Counted from the stretch's first letter, positions 7,118-15,145 are shown. The stretch: DNA of 23,908 bases from JBBTXG01 sp038062375 (GCA_038062375.1 JBBTXG010000013.1:1-23908), one strand, 5' to 3'. The notes: generated from the sequence alone by a model not told the origin. Numbers and translations: made by a program.

Positions 7118-7167
7118 TTGACACCGAGTTGGTAATTCTAAAATTGGTATGGTATATATGCCAATTT
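7118..7167 (+). promoter_or_regulatory. metG promoter region with operator-like dyad
   Basis: TTGACA (7118-7123) is followed by TAAAAT (7139-7144) at a short 15-bp spacing. Alternatively TTGGTA (7129-7134) pairs with TATATA (7153-7158) at 18 bp. AAATTGG (7141-7147) and CCAATTT (7161-7167) form a perfect 7-bp dyad across the -10 area. Which -10 is used cannot be settled by reading. Confidence 0.45.
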
Positions 7168-7290
7168 GAGCGAATAATACTCTTGTAAAATGGGGGATCT
7201 TCCAAGAGGTAGGTAGGATGGGATAGAGCCCACTTCTATGTTTGCTGTTACGCTTCCAGTGAGCCAGTTACTTCTCCAGAACTAGACAAT

Positions 7291-7362
7291 CTTCCCTTTT
7301 CTTTTTATACTTTAACCATATCCCGTTGGGATTAGGTGCACCTACTATAACGAAAAGGGAGG
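7291..7362 (+). promoter_or_regulatory. metG leader structure that can hide the ribosome-binding site
   Basis: The metG Shine-Dalgarno sequence GGGAGG (7357-7362) is 6 nt before the ATG. GAAAAGGGAGG (7352-7362) can pair over 11 positions, one a G-U, with CTTCCCTTTTC (7291-7301). Enclosed are a hairpin ATCCC-GTT-GGGAT (7320-7332) and the palindrome TAGGTGCACCTA (7333-7344). The structure would block initiation. No T-box sequence or known SAM riboswitch core is seen in the roughly 200-nt leader. Confidence 0.5.
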
Positions 7363-7368
7363 TTTTGA

Positions 7369-9032
7369 ATGCCAAGAAATATTTTCATTGCTGGTGCGTG
7401 GCCGTACGTGAACGGGCCCCTGCATCTTGGACATGCAGCTGCTTTGTTGCCTGGAGATCTGCTTATGAGATACCACCGTGCGCTGGGGGATGAGGTACTG
7501 GGTGTATCTGGCAGTGACTGCCACGGCACACCAATCCTCGTAGCCGCAGAACAGGAAAATCGCCCGCCTGAAGAGGTGGCTGCTTTTTACCACCGGGAGG
7601 CGTTGAGAACGCTCATCGAAGGTCTTGGCCTTTCCTATAATCTCTACTCTATGACCATGGGGACATTCCACCATGTATCGGCTCAACAGCTGTTCCAGCA
7701 GATCCACGCCGGGGGGTATCTTGTCTCTCGACAAGAAGATCAGCTGTACTGCGAAAATTGTACCAGGTTTCTCCCTGACAGATATATTGAGGGTACATGC
7801 CCTCACTGCAATGCCGTAAGAGCAAGGGGAGATCAGTGCGACACGTGTGGACATCTTCTTCAGCCAGAAGAGCTTGTTCAACCCAGGTGCCGAACCTGCA
7901 ATAGCGGACCGGTATGGAGAGATACAACTCATCTCTATTTCCAGCTTCCAGCGTTTGAGACACGCCTCAAGGATTGGGTTGCTCGAGCACAAGGGTGGCG
8001 CAAAATGCAATCCAGCAAACCAGAGGCCAGCTGGAACAGGGTCTCCGCGACCGCCCCGTAACCCGAGACCTGACCTGGGGTATTCCCGTTCCTGTAGAAG
8101 GATTCCGGGACAAGCGCATCTACGTGTGGTTTGAGGCGGTGATGGGCTATCTCACTTGCTCCCAAGAGTGGGCTGCCCAAAATGGCCAACCTGATGCCTG
8201 GCGAGACTGGTGGGATAATCCCGAAGCCGTGCATTACTACGTGCACGGAAAAGACAACATCCCGTTTCACACCATCATCTGGCCTGCCATGCTCATGGCT
8301 CTGGGTCTTCATCTTCCCGATCGCATCATCTCAAGCGAATACCTCCAGTTTGAAGGGATAAAGTTTTCCAAGAGCTTGGGCATTGGCGTTTGGCTTCCCA
8401 ATGCCTTGGCGCAGTTCGAACCAGACGCCATCCGGTTTTTCCTCACGCTCCATGGCCCTGAAACCAGTGACACAACGTTTAGTTGGGAAGAGTTTCGGGC
8501 GAGGGTAAATGGAGATCTTATCGGTACGTTGGGCAACTTCTGGAATCGTGTCTTTACCCAGATTCATCGAAATTGGGGCATGGTGCCAAAGTATGAGGCG
8601 GTTGCGCCAGAGAGTCAGGAACTCCGCCAACAAGCCAAAGAAACCTTTGGAGTCATAGGAACTCGAATTGAGAGAGGAGAGTTCCGACAGGCACTCCGAA
8701 CAGTTCTTAGCCTTGCACAGCAAGGAAACAGGTACCTGGAAGTGCGGGCACCTTGGACGCGTTTCCGCCAAGATCCAAGCCATGCTGCCGAAACTCTAGG
8801 AGTATGCATGGAAGTCGGGGATGCTCTCCGACGCTTGGCAAATCCTTTTATCCCTCACACAGTCGGAAGACTCAACGACTTCTTGGACACTAATGATCTT
8901 GCCTGGCAGTGGAACCCACTCCCTGCTGGGAAAACTGTTCCTTCGCCCAAGCCCTTGATTCCTCCTATTCCAGAAGAGGCCATTCAGGCAGAACTGGAAA
9001 AGCTTGCGATAGGCAAGCAGGAGGAAACGTAG
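7369..9032 (+). CDS. metG: Methionyl-tRNA synthetase, with one apparent frameshift
   Basis: It charges tRNA-Met in the cytoplasm. The first frame (7369 to about 8005) has the class I signature as PLHLGHAA and four CxxC pairs (CENC, CPHC, CDTC, CRTC; about residues 127-180) forming the zinc-binding insert. The second frame, ending at 9032, carries RPVTRDLTWGIPVP, the catalytic domain, FSKS (the KMSKS loop) and the anticodon-binding helical domain. The frames join if one A is added to AAAA at 8002-8005, giving a product of about 554 residues, a normal length without the dimerisation extension. As read, the first frame stops at 8061. A sequencing error, a real mutation or programmed slippage could each explain this. 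A good GGGAGG precedes the ATG. The gene is G+C-rich compared with the island before it. Confidence 0.9.
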
Positions 9033-9048
9033 AACCTTTTTTATACAA

Positions 9049-9085
9049 AGGGCCGTGTCCTTTTGGACACGGCCCTATTTCTTTG
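9049..9085 (+). terminator. Intrinsic terminator after metG
   Basis: Perfect 12-bp stem AGGGCCGTGTCC (9049-9060), TTTT loop, GGACACGGCCCT (9065-9076), followed by a T-rich run. It begins 16 nt after the metG stop. Confidence 0.9.
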
Positions 9086-9086
9086 C

Positions 9087-9115
9087 TTTACACTCAATAA
9101 AAAAGCTGATATGGT
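9087..9115 (+). promoter_or_regulatory. Promoter of the SAM hydrolase-family gene
   Basis: TTTACA (9087-9092), 17-bp spacer, TATGGT (9110-9115). The ATG at 9124 is 8 nt after the -10 and no ribosome-binding site is present, so the transcript is probably leaderless. Confidence 0.5.
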
Positions 9116-9123
9116 AGACTGAT

Positions 9124-9942
9124 ATGAAGTCTCTTGTGTTCATTTGTGACTATGGAGAAGACTCTCTTGCAACAGGAGAGGTGCTGGCGGCAATTCAAAA
9201 GAATGCCCGCGCGCCTTTCCCTGTTTTTGTTCTTGCAGCTCGCCCTCTCAACACCATTCATACGGGGTTTCTCTTGGATCAGATGCAGCGGAACCTCGAA
9301 AGGGAGATGGCTGACAGTATCGTATTTTTTTTAAACACTGATCCTCGTACTCATACCAAGGAACCAATCCTTCAGGGCAATGGCGCTCCTCTTTTTGCAG
9401 CAAAACTTGCTAATGGCGCCCTTGTCTTGAGTCCTAACGCAGGCCACTGCCTTTCTTTTGTAAAAGACAAAATCTCCTCCCTCCGCATCATATCTCTGCC
9501 AGAGGCAAAAACCCAGTTCCGGTCTCGGGATCTTTTCTCTTCTTTTGTGGCAAAAGCTTTATTGGGAGAGCTTGAGGAATCAGCAGGATCCCCGGTGTCT
9601 CTTGAGGAAATTCCTGGACTGCCTAAAGAACCTTTTATTGTTCATATAGACAACTATGGGAATATCAAAATATCATATTCGTTGGCAGAAAAAGAAAGAG
9701 ATAGAATTCAATGGGGAGACAAAGTAAAAGTGAGGATGGGAGAGAGGGAAGCAGAAGCGCAGGCTGCGCCAAGCATTTTTGCAGTACCGCCGGGTACGCT
9801 TGCTTTTGCGCCCGGAAGCAGCGGAGATCCACAAAACCCCTATTTTGAGCTCTCCCTGCGTTTTCAAGGAACCCTTCGGCAATCTGCCGCTAAAGTATTT
9901 GGGTGGCCAGAACCAGGAGACAACATTGAAATTCAAAAATAG
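9124..9942 (+). CDS. SAM hydroxide adenosyltransferase (SAM hydrolase, DUF62 family)
   Basis: A 272-residue protein. Family members split S-adenosylmethionine with water to adenosine and methionine; relatives use chloride or fluoride. Visible family blocks: VFICDYGEDSLATGEV near the N-terminus (the D-x-G-x-x-D SAM site), FFLNTDPRT, LVLSPNAGHCLSF, the FRSRDLFSSFVAKAL helix, and IVHIDNYGNIKISY opening the C-terminal domain. Length is typical. It lies between terminators at 9049 and 9944 with its own promoter, so it is a single-gene unit. Its neighbours (metG, a metK remnant) also concern methionine and SAM. The halide-specific loop of chlorinases and fluorinases cannot be judged by eye; hydrolase is the default. 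Confidence 0.8.
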   Translation: MKSLVFICDYGEDSLATGEVLAAIQKNARAPFPVFVLAARPLNTIHTGFLLDQMQRNLEREMADSIVFFLNTDPRTHTKEPILQGNGAPLFAAKLANGALVLSPNAGHCLSFVKDKISSLRIISLPEAKTQFRSRDLFSSFVAKALLGELEESAGSPVSLEEIPGLPKEPFIVHIDNYGNIKISYSLAEKERDRIQWGDKVKVRMGEREAEAQAAPSIFAVPPGTLAFAPGSSGDPQNPYFELSLRFQGTLRQSAAKVFGWPEPGDNIEIQK

Positions 9943-9943
9943 A

Positions 9944-9978
9944 AAGAGGGCGCCCAAGAAGCGTCCTCTTGCTTTTTT
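9944..9978. terminator. Intrinsic terminator between the SAM hydrolase gene and the metK remnant
   Basis: AAGAGGGCGC (9944-9953), 7-nt loop, GCGTCCTCTT (9961-9970): a 10-bp stem with one G-U, then GC and six T. It serves the plus-strand gene ending at 9942. On the other strand it lies just beyond the metK stop, with a weaker T run. Confidence 0.85.
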
Positions 9979-9992
9979 AAAGGCTTGGAGGG

Positions 9993-10590
9993 TTAGAGGG
10001 AAACAGCTTGTTCCCAAGGGAATCGATTATTCCCATAATGGCCCGTGGCAGCTGTATCTTGGTACCGCCAGCCATTTGGTTGTCGCAGGCCAAGGCGTTC
10101 AATCATCGCTGCTGGCCGGAAGTCAAAGATCTGCTGGATTTTACTTTCCAAATCCCCCTCTCGGCCTTCCGGGAGATCTGTTTGGAGAGAAACCATCTCG
10201 GGGTGTTGTTGCCCAATTCCATAGGCAACTGTCACCAGTGCTCGAGCGGCCAATCCGGATGCAACGATTGACTTTGCCACAAATCGGGCGAAATAGGCTC
10301 CACTCCTATCTACCTTGGTTGGATCCTTTCCGGAAAAAGCGCCTCCACCGACAGGTACTTCAGGACCGTACTGGTCAACCACGATCTTGCGACCTGTTGT
10401 GCCTGCGTCCGCCACGAAGCCTCCGATGTAGAACTCGCCCCCGCCGTTCACGAGAATATGATTTGGGTCCAGCTCGATGCCGCTAAGGATGGGTTGAATC
10501 ACGTGGGTCACAAGGGCTGCACGGACCTCTCCCAGGGGAATGCCTTCTGCGTAGTGAGCGGCGAGAACCACCCTTATGTTCCAGATAGGT
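9993..10590 (-). pseudogene. metK: S-adenosylmethionine synthetase, 3' fragment
   Basis: The minus-strand frame ending at 9993 matches the C-terminal part of MetK: VVLAAHYAEG, GGFVADAGTTGRKIVVDQYG, VGGGAFSGKDPTKVDRSGAY, FDFRPAAMIERL, and DTAATGHYGNNRFPWE near the end. MetK makes SAM from methionine and ATP. Similarity begins near base 10590 and corresponds to roughly residue 220 onward of the approximately 385-residue E. coli enzyme. The N-terminal ATP-site part with HPDK is missing. Upstream of 10590 the frame only runs antisense to threonine synthase. The fragment has no internal stops, so loss may be recent. It should not be active alone; an intact metK elsewhere is expected but not visible. 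Confidence 0.85.
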
Positions 10591-10613
10591 TTCGTCGTCT
10601 CTGCCCCAAGTGT

Positions 10614-10619
10614 GGAGGG
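10614..10619 (+). promoter_or_regulatory. Ribosome-binding site deciding the threonine synthase start
   Basis: GGAGGG lies 6 nt before the ATG at 10626, the only start in this frame with a good Shine-Dalgarno sequence. The same bases also encode the Gly-Gly of the zinc-motif remnant if translation began upstream. Confidence 0.55.
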
Positions 10620-10625
10620 CTTTTC

Positions 10626-11870
10626 ATGGTTCAGCGTGACGAAGAGTATATTGATCATCTCGTGGGGACGGGCGTGTGGGCACAGCGCCATTTTGACACC
10701 TTGAGGTGGGGCCCAGAGCGTAATGTGTATCCCAACGGCGGAATTTTTGCATGGAGAGATCTGCTTCTGCCCGGCTTTCCCGTAGATGCGGTGCTTTCCT
10801 TGCGCGAAGGCTACACCGATCTATTTGAGCCTCCAGATTGGTTGAAGAAACAGGTTGAGCTTCCCCAGCTTCGAATTAAAATGGATGGACAGTTTCAGTC
10901 AGAAAGCTTCAAAGACAGGGGAATGGCGTATGCTGTGTCAGAAGCTTTGCGTCTCCAACTGTATCATCAGTCCTTCATTAGGATTCTTTGCTGCGCGAGC
11001 ACCGGAGACACATCAGCGGCTGCTGCCGTGTACGGGGGGTATGTGCGAGATCGCTTTGCCACCATTGTATTTGTCCCGCATGGCAAGGTTTCCACTGCCC
11101 AGCTTTTTCAGGCGCTGGCCCATGGCGCATTGGTGCTTTCCATTGAGCATCCCGAAGGCTTTGACGCTTGCATGAGGTTCATTGAGTGGTACTGCGAGCA
11201 AAATCCAGAGTTGTATCTGGTGAACTCGGAAAATCCGTTCCGCATTGTAGGCCAGGAGACCTGTGCCTTAGAGATCTGTCAAGACTATGGTTGGGAGGTG
11301 CCAGACTGGATTGCGATTCCTTGCGGAAACGGAGGTAATCTCACTTCCTTTCTGGTTTCCCTGCTTCGTATGCGAGATAGGGCAATGATTCCAAGGCTGC
11401 CTGGCATCATTGTGGCCCAAATCAAGGGCGCTAACACTCTTGTCAGATGGGGAAGAAGTGGATTTCAGGTGTTTGATCCTGGAGAACCGCAGCCAAGCAT
11501 TGCCTCTGCAATGAACATCCAAAGAGCTGTGAGTTTTCCTCGCATCGCGCAGCTCCATAAAGAGTTTCGCCTCGGGTTCTTTGATGTGGGGGAGGACGAT
11601 ATTCAGCGCACGCGCATGTTGTTTATGAATGGGGGTGCGAACATTTGCCCTCAGAGTGCGGTGGCGCTTGACGCAGTGCTTCAGGCCAGGCAGGATGGTA
11701 TTGTCAGAGAAGGCGACCGTGTGGTTGCCATAAGCACGGCAAGCGGCATGAAGTTCGTTGACTCCGGACTTTCCTACCACGAGGAATCTGCAAGAGGTAA
11801 CAAGCCTCTGGTGGTGGAAGGAAACGTACAAGCCATTACTGAAGCAATTGCCAAGTTTGAGATGGCGTAG
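10626..11870 (+). CDS. thrC: Threonine synthase, N-terminus shortened
   Basis: A PLP enzyme converting O-phosphohomoserine to threonine. The catalytic domain is complete: SFKDRG with the PLP-binding Lys (about 10906-10923), CASTGDTSAAAA, IPCGNGGN (phosphate-binding Gly loop) and the C-terminal ICPQSAVALDA. The frame is open upstream to 10458, and family-like sequence RRLCPKCGGLF precedes the chosen ATG, corresponding to the second CxxC of the N-terminal zinc motif. The first CxxC is absent because similarity stops near 10590, where the antisense metK fragment begins. I choose 10626 for its ribosome-binding site. Activity is plausible since the lost part is outside the PLP core. G+C-rich like metG. 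Confidence 0.85.
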   Translation: MVQRDEEYIDHLVGTGVWAQRHFDTLRWGPERNVYPNGGIFAWRDLLLPGFPVDAVLSLREGYTDLFEPPDWLKKQVELPQLRIKMDGQFQSESFKDRGMAYAVSEALRLQLYHQSFIRILCCASTGDTSAAAAVYGGYVRDRFATIVFVPHGKVSTAQLFQALAHGALVLSIEHPEGFDACMRFIEWYCEQNPELYLVNSENPFRIVGQETCALEICQDYGWEVPDWIAIPCGNGGNLTSFLVSLLRMRDRAMIPRLPGIIVAQIKGANTLVRWGRSGFQVFDPGEPQPSIASAMNIQRAVSFPRIAQLHKEFRLGFFDVGEDDIQRTRMLFMNGGANICPQSAVALDAVLQARQDGIVREGDRVVAISTASGMKFVDSGLSYHEESARGNKPLVVEGNVQAITEAIAKFEMA

Positions 11871-11911
11871 CCCGTATAACTCGCCTACACTTTTCCCGTA
11901 TTGAATAAAGC

Positions 11912-11977
11912 AAAAACAGGGCAATTTGGTAGAATAAATGGTGTCAAACCGTTTATCCACAAATCATCCCTGTTTTT
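11912..11977. repeat. Inverted repeat pair between thrC and the decayed paralog
   Basis: AAAAACAGGG (11912-11921) and CCCTGTTTTT (11968-11977) are perfect 10-bp inverted copies separated by 46 nt. TAGAAT (about 11931-11936) between them resembles a -10. It may act as a weak terminator after thrC or be a remnant of the promoter of the decayed gene. Confidence 0.45.
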
Positions 11978-11978
11978 T

Positions 11979-12267
11979 ATGAATACCGTACAACGCTCCG
12001 AAATTCCCCTCCCTATGACTCTGGTTATAGGAAAGGATGCGATTCGATCTGTACCAGATAGTCCGCCATTTTCTTGGGACATCTATCTTCTCATAGCTAA
12101 CGGGAAGGAATACGATTTATACATCGAATGGTATTAGACAAGAGACACAGAAGATTTCGACCAAATCCTCCTCGCCCTGCCGTTCGAGGCCCTGACAGGC
12201 CCTCAGGCCTTGGAAGGGAGCGAGGCGAAGCCGAGTCGAAGGGTCCACGTTTCGGTTTACGGACTGA
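11979..12267 (+). pseudogene. Decayed PsbP-like paralog 5 (C-terminal remnant)
   Basis: From the ATG at 11979 the frame reads MTLVIGKDAIRSV, then YLLIANGKEYDLYIEWY and a stop at 12135-12137. The same frame then continues TRDTEDFDQIL. This matches the end of the outer domain in paralogs 1 and 4 (a VGE-x-AI strand, a YV...IY strand, then DQIL). The last shared block, caaatcctc|tccacgtttcggttt, is split at the bar by 73 bp (12171-12243), after which the reading RFTD ends at TGA 12265-12267. So this is a paralog that lost its anchor and domain start, gained a stop and received an insertion. The five-member count rests on this reading by eye. Confidence 0.7.
12171..12243. repeat. 73-bp palindrome-rich insertion (REP/MITE-like)
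   Basis: G+C-rich insertion inside the conserved 3' block of the decayed paralog. It is defined by the intact 24-nt block in the four live copies. It holds nested short palindromes such as AGGCC-CTCA-GGCCT and GGC-GAA-GCC. Its right end, GAGTCGAAGGG, resembles the second palindromic element at 14855-14900. No ORF, so any movement would need outside help. No clear target duplication is seen. Confidence 0.6.
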
Positions 12268-12374
12268 TGTGATATGATCGAAGAATGAGATTGGAACACT
12301 TATTGATGTTGGCTTGGAGAAAGCAATAAGGGCACGAGTTGGAGAAGTAGTAGGAGATACGAAATAGTACCTTC

Positions 12375-14885
12375 ATGACAAAGCTCGTCTTAAAAGTAAA
12401 AGGAATGCACTGCGCGTCGTGTTCGATTTTGATTGACAAACTCATTTCAAAACAAGAGGGGGTGGTTTCGATTGCCACCAATTACGGCAACGAGAAAACC
12501 GCACTTGAGTTTGATGAGAAAAAGATTTCCTTCGCGAAGATTGATGAGCTCATCAAGAAGCTTGGGTACGACCTCATTGGACCAGACGAACAAGGGAACA
12601 CCGTCCAAGAAGAAGAACAAAAAGAAGCAAAGAGGATTCAAGAAGCGAAGAGAAGGGTGATTGCGAGTTTTGTTCTTTCTGCTCCCATCATTGGGTACTA
12701 CATGCTCATCCATATGTTCAACGTTACCCATGTGCATGAGCTTTTTGATTTCCTCAATCTCTCGGTGCCCACGCTTTCGGGAAGCGGCATCGCTGCCTAC
12801 GGTTCTTATCTTACGAACTATCTCTTTTGGCTTGTTGCGCAGCCATTCAAATTTTTGTTGAGCATGTTTGTAGATGTTGCGAATCCGCCGTTTCGCCTTG
12901 ACCTCAACTACTTTTACTGGATTCTTTCCACGCCCATTCAGTTTGTGATTGGGTGGCCATTTTATCGGAACTCATTTACTGCTTTGAGGGTTGGATCCGC
13001 GAATATGGATGTGCTCGTCGCGTTGGGAACCTCGGCAGCGTACTTTTACAGCGCGATCGGATTTCTCTTTTTTAACATTGATCATCCTTTCTGGGAGAGT
13101 TCGGCTGCCCTGCTTTCGTTTATTCTTCTGGGACGCTATATTGAAGTGCTGGCAAAAGGCCGTGCTTCCACCGCGATCAAAGAACTTTTGCAGTTGGAGG
13201 CGAAAGATGCACATGTGATACGCGGAGGAAAAGAGCTTACGGTGCCCAAAGATCAAATTCAAGTGGGAGACATTGTGGTGGTTCGGCCTGGAGAGAAGAT
13301 TCCGGTTGACGGGGTTATCGTGGAAGGAGAAAGTCATATCGATGAAAAAGTTGTTACCGGAGAATCTTACCCGGTGCACAAAGGAGTGAATGACGAGGTG
13401 ATTGGAGCCACCGTGAACCAGGAAGGATTGATCAAATTCAAAGCAATGAAAGTTGGCAAAGAAACTCTGCTCCACCAAATTATCAATATGGTAGAAGAAG
13501 CACAGGCAAGACGCGCCCCCATTCAGAATCTTGTAGATAAAATCAGCGAGCGATTTGTCCCTGTGGTAGTAGTGTTGGCAGCACTTGTGTTCGTATGGTG
13601 GTTTTTGGTTGAGGCGCTTCCGTTTCGAACCGGACTCTTGCGCATGATCGCAGTGTTGGTGATTTCATGCCCATGCGCAATGGGTTTGGCAACTCCCACA
13701 GCGCTTGTTACGGGCATTGGCCGCGCCACGAAATTTGGCATCATTCTCAAGGGCGGAGAAGCGCTTGAAAAGGCGTATAAAGTTCAGGCAATTGCGCTCG
13801 ATAAAACCGGCACCCTAACCATAGGAAAGCCGGTTGTTACTGATTTTGTTCCAGTTGGAGAGATGGACGAGCAAGAAGCTTTGGCGTTTGTGGCAGCAGT
13901 GGAGACTGGATCTGAACATCCTCTCGCAAGAGCGGTTGTGCAGAAAGGGAAAGAAGTTATTGGAGAACTGCCGGAAGCAAAAGACATAAAAGCAGAAGTA
14001 GGGATGGGTGTTCGCGGGACTGTCGCTGGAAAACAAGTTACCGTCGGCAATAGTGCTCTTATGGAAATGCTTGGAGTATCAGTGGAAGGGCAGAGAGATC
14101 TCGTAGCAAAACTTCAAAACGAGGCAAAGACAGTGGTGTACGCGACCGTGGATAAAAAACTTATTGCGGTGATTGCGATGGCAGATACTCTCAAACCGTA
14201 TGCTAAAGAAGCAATCCAAGAGTTGAGAAAGATGAAAAAAGAGATTATAATGATCACAGGAGATAATCCGCAGACCGCGCAGGCAATTGCAAGAGAGGTG
14301 GGGATTGATCGGGTGTTGGCGCAGGTGAAGCCTCAAGAGAAGGCGGATGTAATAAAGAAACTCCAGGAAGAGGGTAAGACGGTTGCAATGGTAGGCGACG
14401 GAATCAATGACTCTCCTGCGTTAGCACAAGCGGACGTGGGAATTGCGATCGGTTCAGGAACTGATGTGGCAATTGAAACCGGCGAGGTGATTCTCGTCAA
14501 AGATGATCTGCGGGACGTAGTTACCGCAATTCAGCTTTCGGGCAAAACCATCCATAAGGTATGGCAGAATCTTTTCTGGGCATTTATCTATAACGTACTT
14601 GCAATTCCAATTGCAGGAGGAGTGCATCTTTTGTTCACCCAAAGCTCTCTGGGAGTGCCAGCAGATTGGGTACTAGCAGTTCAGCAGAACTTGGGCCAAA
14701 TAGGACAAATCTTCTTTAACTTCTCTCAAGCGACTCTGCGGCCCGAAATCGCGGGATTCGCAATGGCGTTAAGCTCGATTTCTGTGGTAACAAACTCACT
14801 TTTGCTGAAAAGATACACCCCGCCGATTGAAAGAAAATCCCAAGCACGAAATCCGACCCGTTCGACAAGCGAAGGGTCGTCCTGA
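12375..14885 (+). CDS. copA: Copper-exporting P1B-type ATPase
   Basis: An 836-residue membrane pump that exports Cu(I) using ATP. In order: an N-terminal HMA domain with GMHCASC (residues 10-16), membrane helices, the actuator loop with VVTGES, the ion-binding membrane motif CPC (432-434) in SCPCAMGLATPTAL, the phosphorylated Asp in DKTGT (Asp476), and the hinge GDGINDSPAL (about 674-683). The region between HMA and actuator is longer than usual (about residues 95-210) and holds extra hydrophobic stretches. The last 15 or so residues (from about RNPTRSTSEGSS) are encoded by a palindromic repeat, so the native C-terminus was altered by an insertion. A CopZ-like gene follows. No CsoR or CopY regulator is seen nearby; about 105 nt upstream hold only short open stretches. 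Confidence 0.95.
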   Translation: MTKLVLKVKGMHCASCSILIDKLISKQEGVVSIATNYGNEKTALEFDEKKISFAKIDELIKKLGYDLIGPDEQGNTVQEEEQKEAKRIQEAKRRVIASFVLSAPIIGYYMLIHMFNVTHVHELFDFLNLSVPTLSGSGIAAYGSYLTNYLFWLVAQPFKFLLSMFVDVANPPFRLDLNYFYWILSTPIQFVIGWPFYRNSFTALRVGSANMDVLVALGTSAAYFYSAIGFLFFNIDHPFWESSAALLSFILLGRYIEVLAKGRASTAIKELLQLEAKDAHVIRGGKELTVPKDQIQVGDIVVVRPGEKIPVDGVIVEGESHIDEKVVTGESYPVHKGVNDEVIGATVNQEGLIKFKAMKVGKETLLHQIINMVEEAQARRAPIQNLVDKISERFVPVVVVLAALVFVWWFLVEALPFRTGLLRMIAVLVISCPCAMGLATPTALVTGIGRATKFGIILKGGEALEKAYKVQAIALDKTGTLTIGKPVVTDFVPVGEMDEQEALAFVAAVETGSEHPLARAVVQKGKEVIGELPEAKDIKAEVGMGVRGTVAGKQVTVGNSALMEMLGVSVEGQRDLVAKLQNEAKTVVYATVDKKLIAVIAMADTLKPYAKEAIQELRKMKKEIIMITGDNPQTAQAIAREVGIDRVLAQVKPQEKADVIKKLQEEGKTVAMVGDGINDSPALAQADVGIAIGSGTDVAIETGEVILVKDDLRDVVTAIQLSGKTIHKVWQNLFWAFIYNVLAIPIAGGVHLLFTQSSLGVPADWVLAVQQNLGQIGQIFFNFSQATLRPEIAGFAMALSSISVVTNSLLLKRYTPPIERKSQARNPTRSTSEGSS

Positions 14886-14900
14886 ACGGTGTCGAAGGAC
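14855..14900. repeat. Palindromic REP-like element at the copA 3' end
   Basis: GACCC-G-TTCG (14855-14864) pairs with CGAAGGGTC (14870-14878), and the outer TTCGACA (14861-14867) and TGTCGAA (14890-14896) form a second inverted pair. The element supplies the last codons and the stop of copA and part of the gap to the CopZ-like gene. Repeats with TTCGACA/TGTCGAA cores are frequent between genes in candidate-phylum genomes (from memory). Confidence 0.65.
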
Positions 14901-14922
14901 AAAGCTCGAAATTTTACAAATT

Positions 14923-15129
14923 ATGGAAAAAGTAGAATTACATATCGAAGGAATGCACTGCGGTTCTTGTGCCACAGGCATTCAGATGCTTACGTCCCAG
15001 ATGGATGGCGTGAAGTCCGCATTTGTGGACTATGAAGGCAAGAAAGGAACGTTTGAGTTCGATCCCGCAAAGGTAACGAAAGATCAGATCATCAAAGCGA
15101 TTGCTGAATTGGGATACCAAGCATCGTAG
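14923..15129 (+). CDS. copZ: CopZ-like heavy-metal-associated domain protein
   Basis: A 68-residue single HMA domain: EGMHCGSC (residues 8-15) holds the two metal-binding cysteines, followed by the ferredoxin-like pattern ending in IKAIAELGYQAS. Such proteins carry Cu(I) and pass it to the CopA N-terminal HMA domain. The ATG at 14923 is chosen because upstream in-frame sequence back to 14827 is only copA and repeat sequence in another frame. It follows copA by 37 nt and ends just before a terminator, so copA-copZ form an operon. Confidence 0.88.
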   Translation: MEKVELHIEGMHCGSCATGIQMLTSQMDGVKSAFVDYEGKKGTFEFDPAKVTKDQIIKAIAELGYQAS

Positions 15130-15145
15130 CACCGTTTGGATAGAA

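Noticed and set aside
7345..8010. Minus-strand frame of 221 codons opposite metG
   Set aside because: Antisense to the metG N-terminal half, whose HLGH and CxxC motifs are clear.
10458..10625. Threonine synthase starting at 10458
   Set aside because: Residues encoded before about 10590 are antisense to the metK fragment and not family-like, and no ribosome-binding site precedes 10458.
9993..10691. A complete MetK read from the ATG on the minus strand at 10691
   Set aside because: The first 34 or so residues are antisense to threonine synthase and the ATP-binding half of MetK is missing.
12280..12374. Short open stretch before copA reading IGTLIDVGLEKAIRARV, as a regulator remnant
   Set aside because: Only about 28 codons between stops with no start or ribosome-binding site; not like CsoR or CopY ends. 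The gap holds nothing else I can support.
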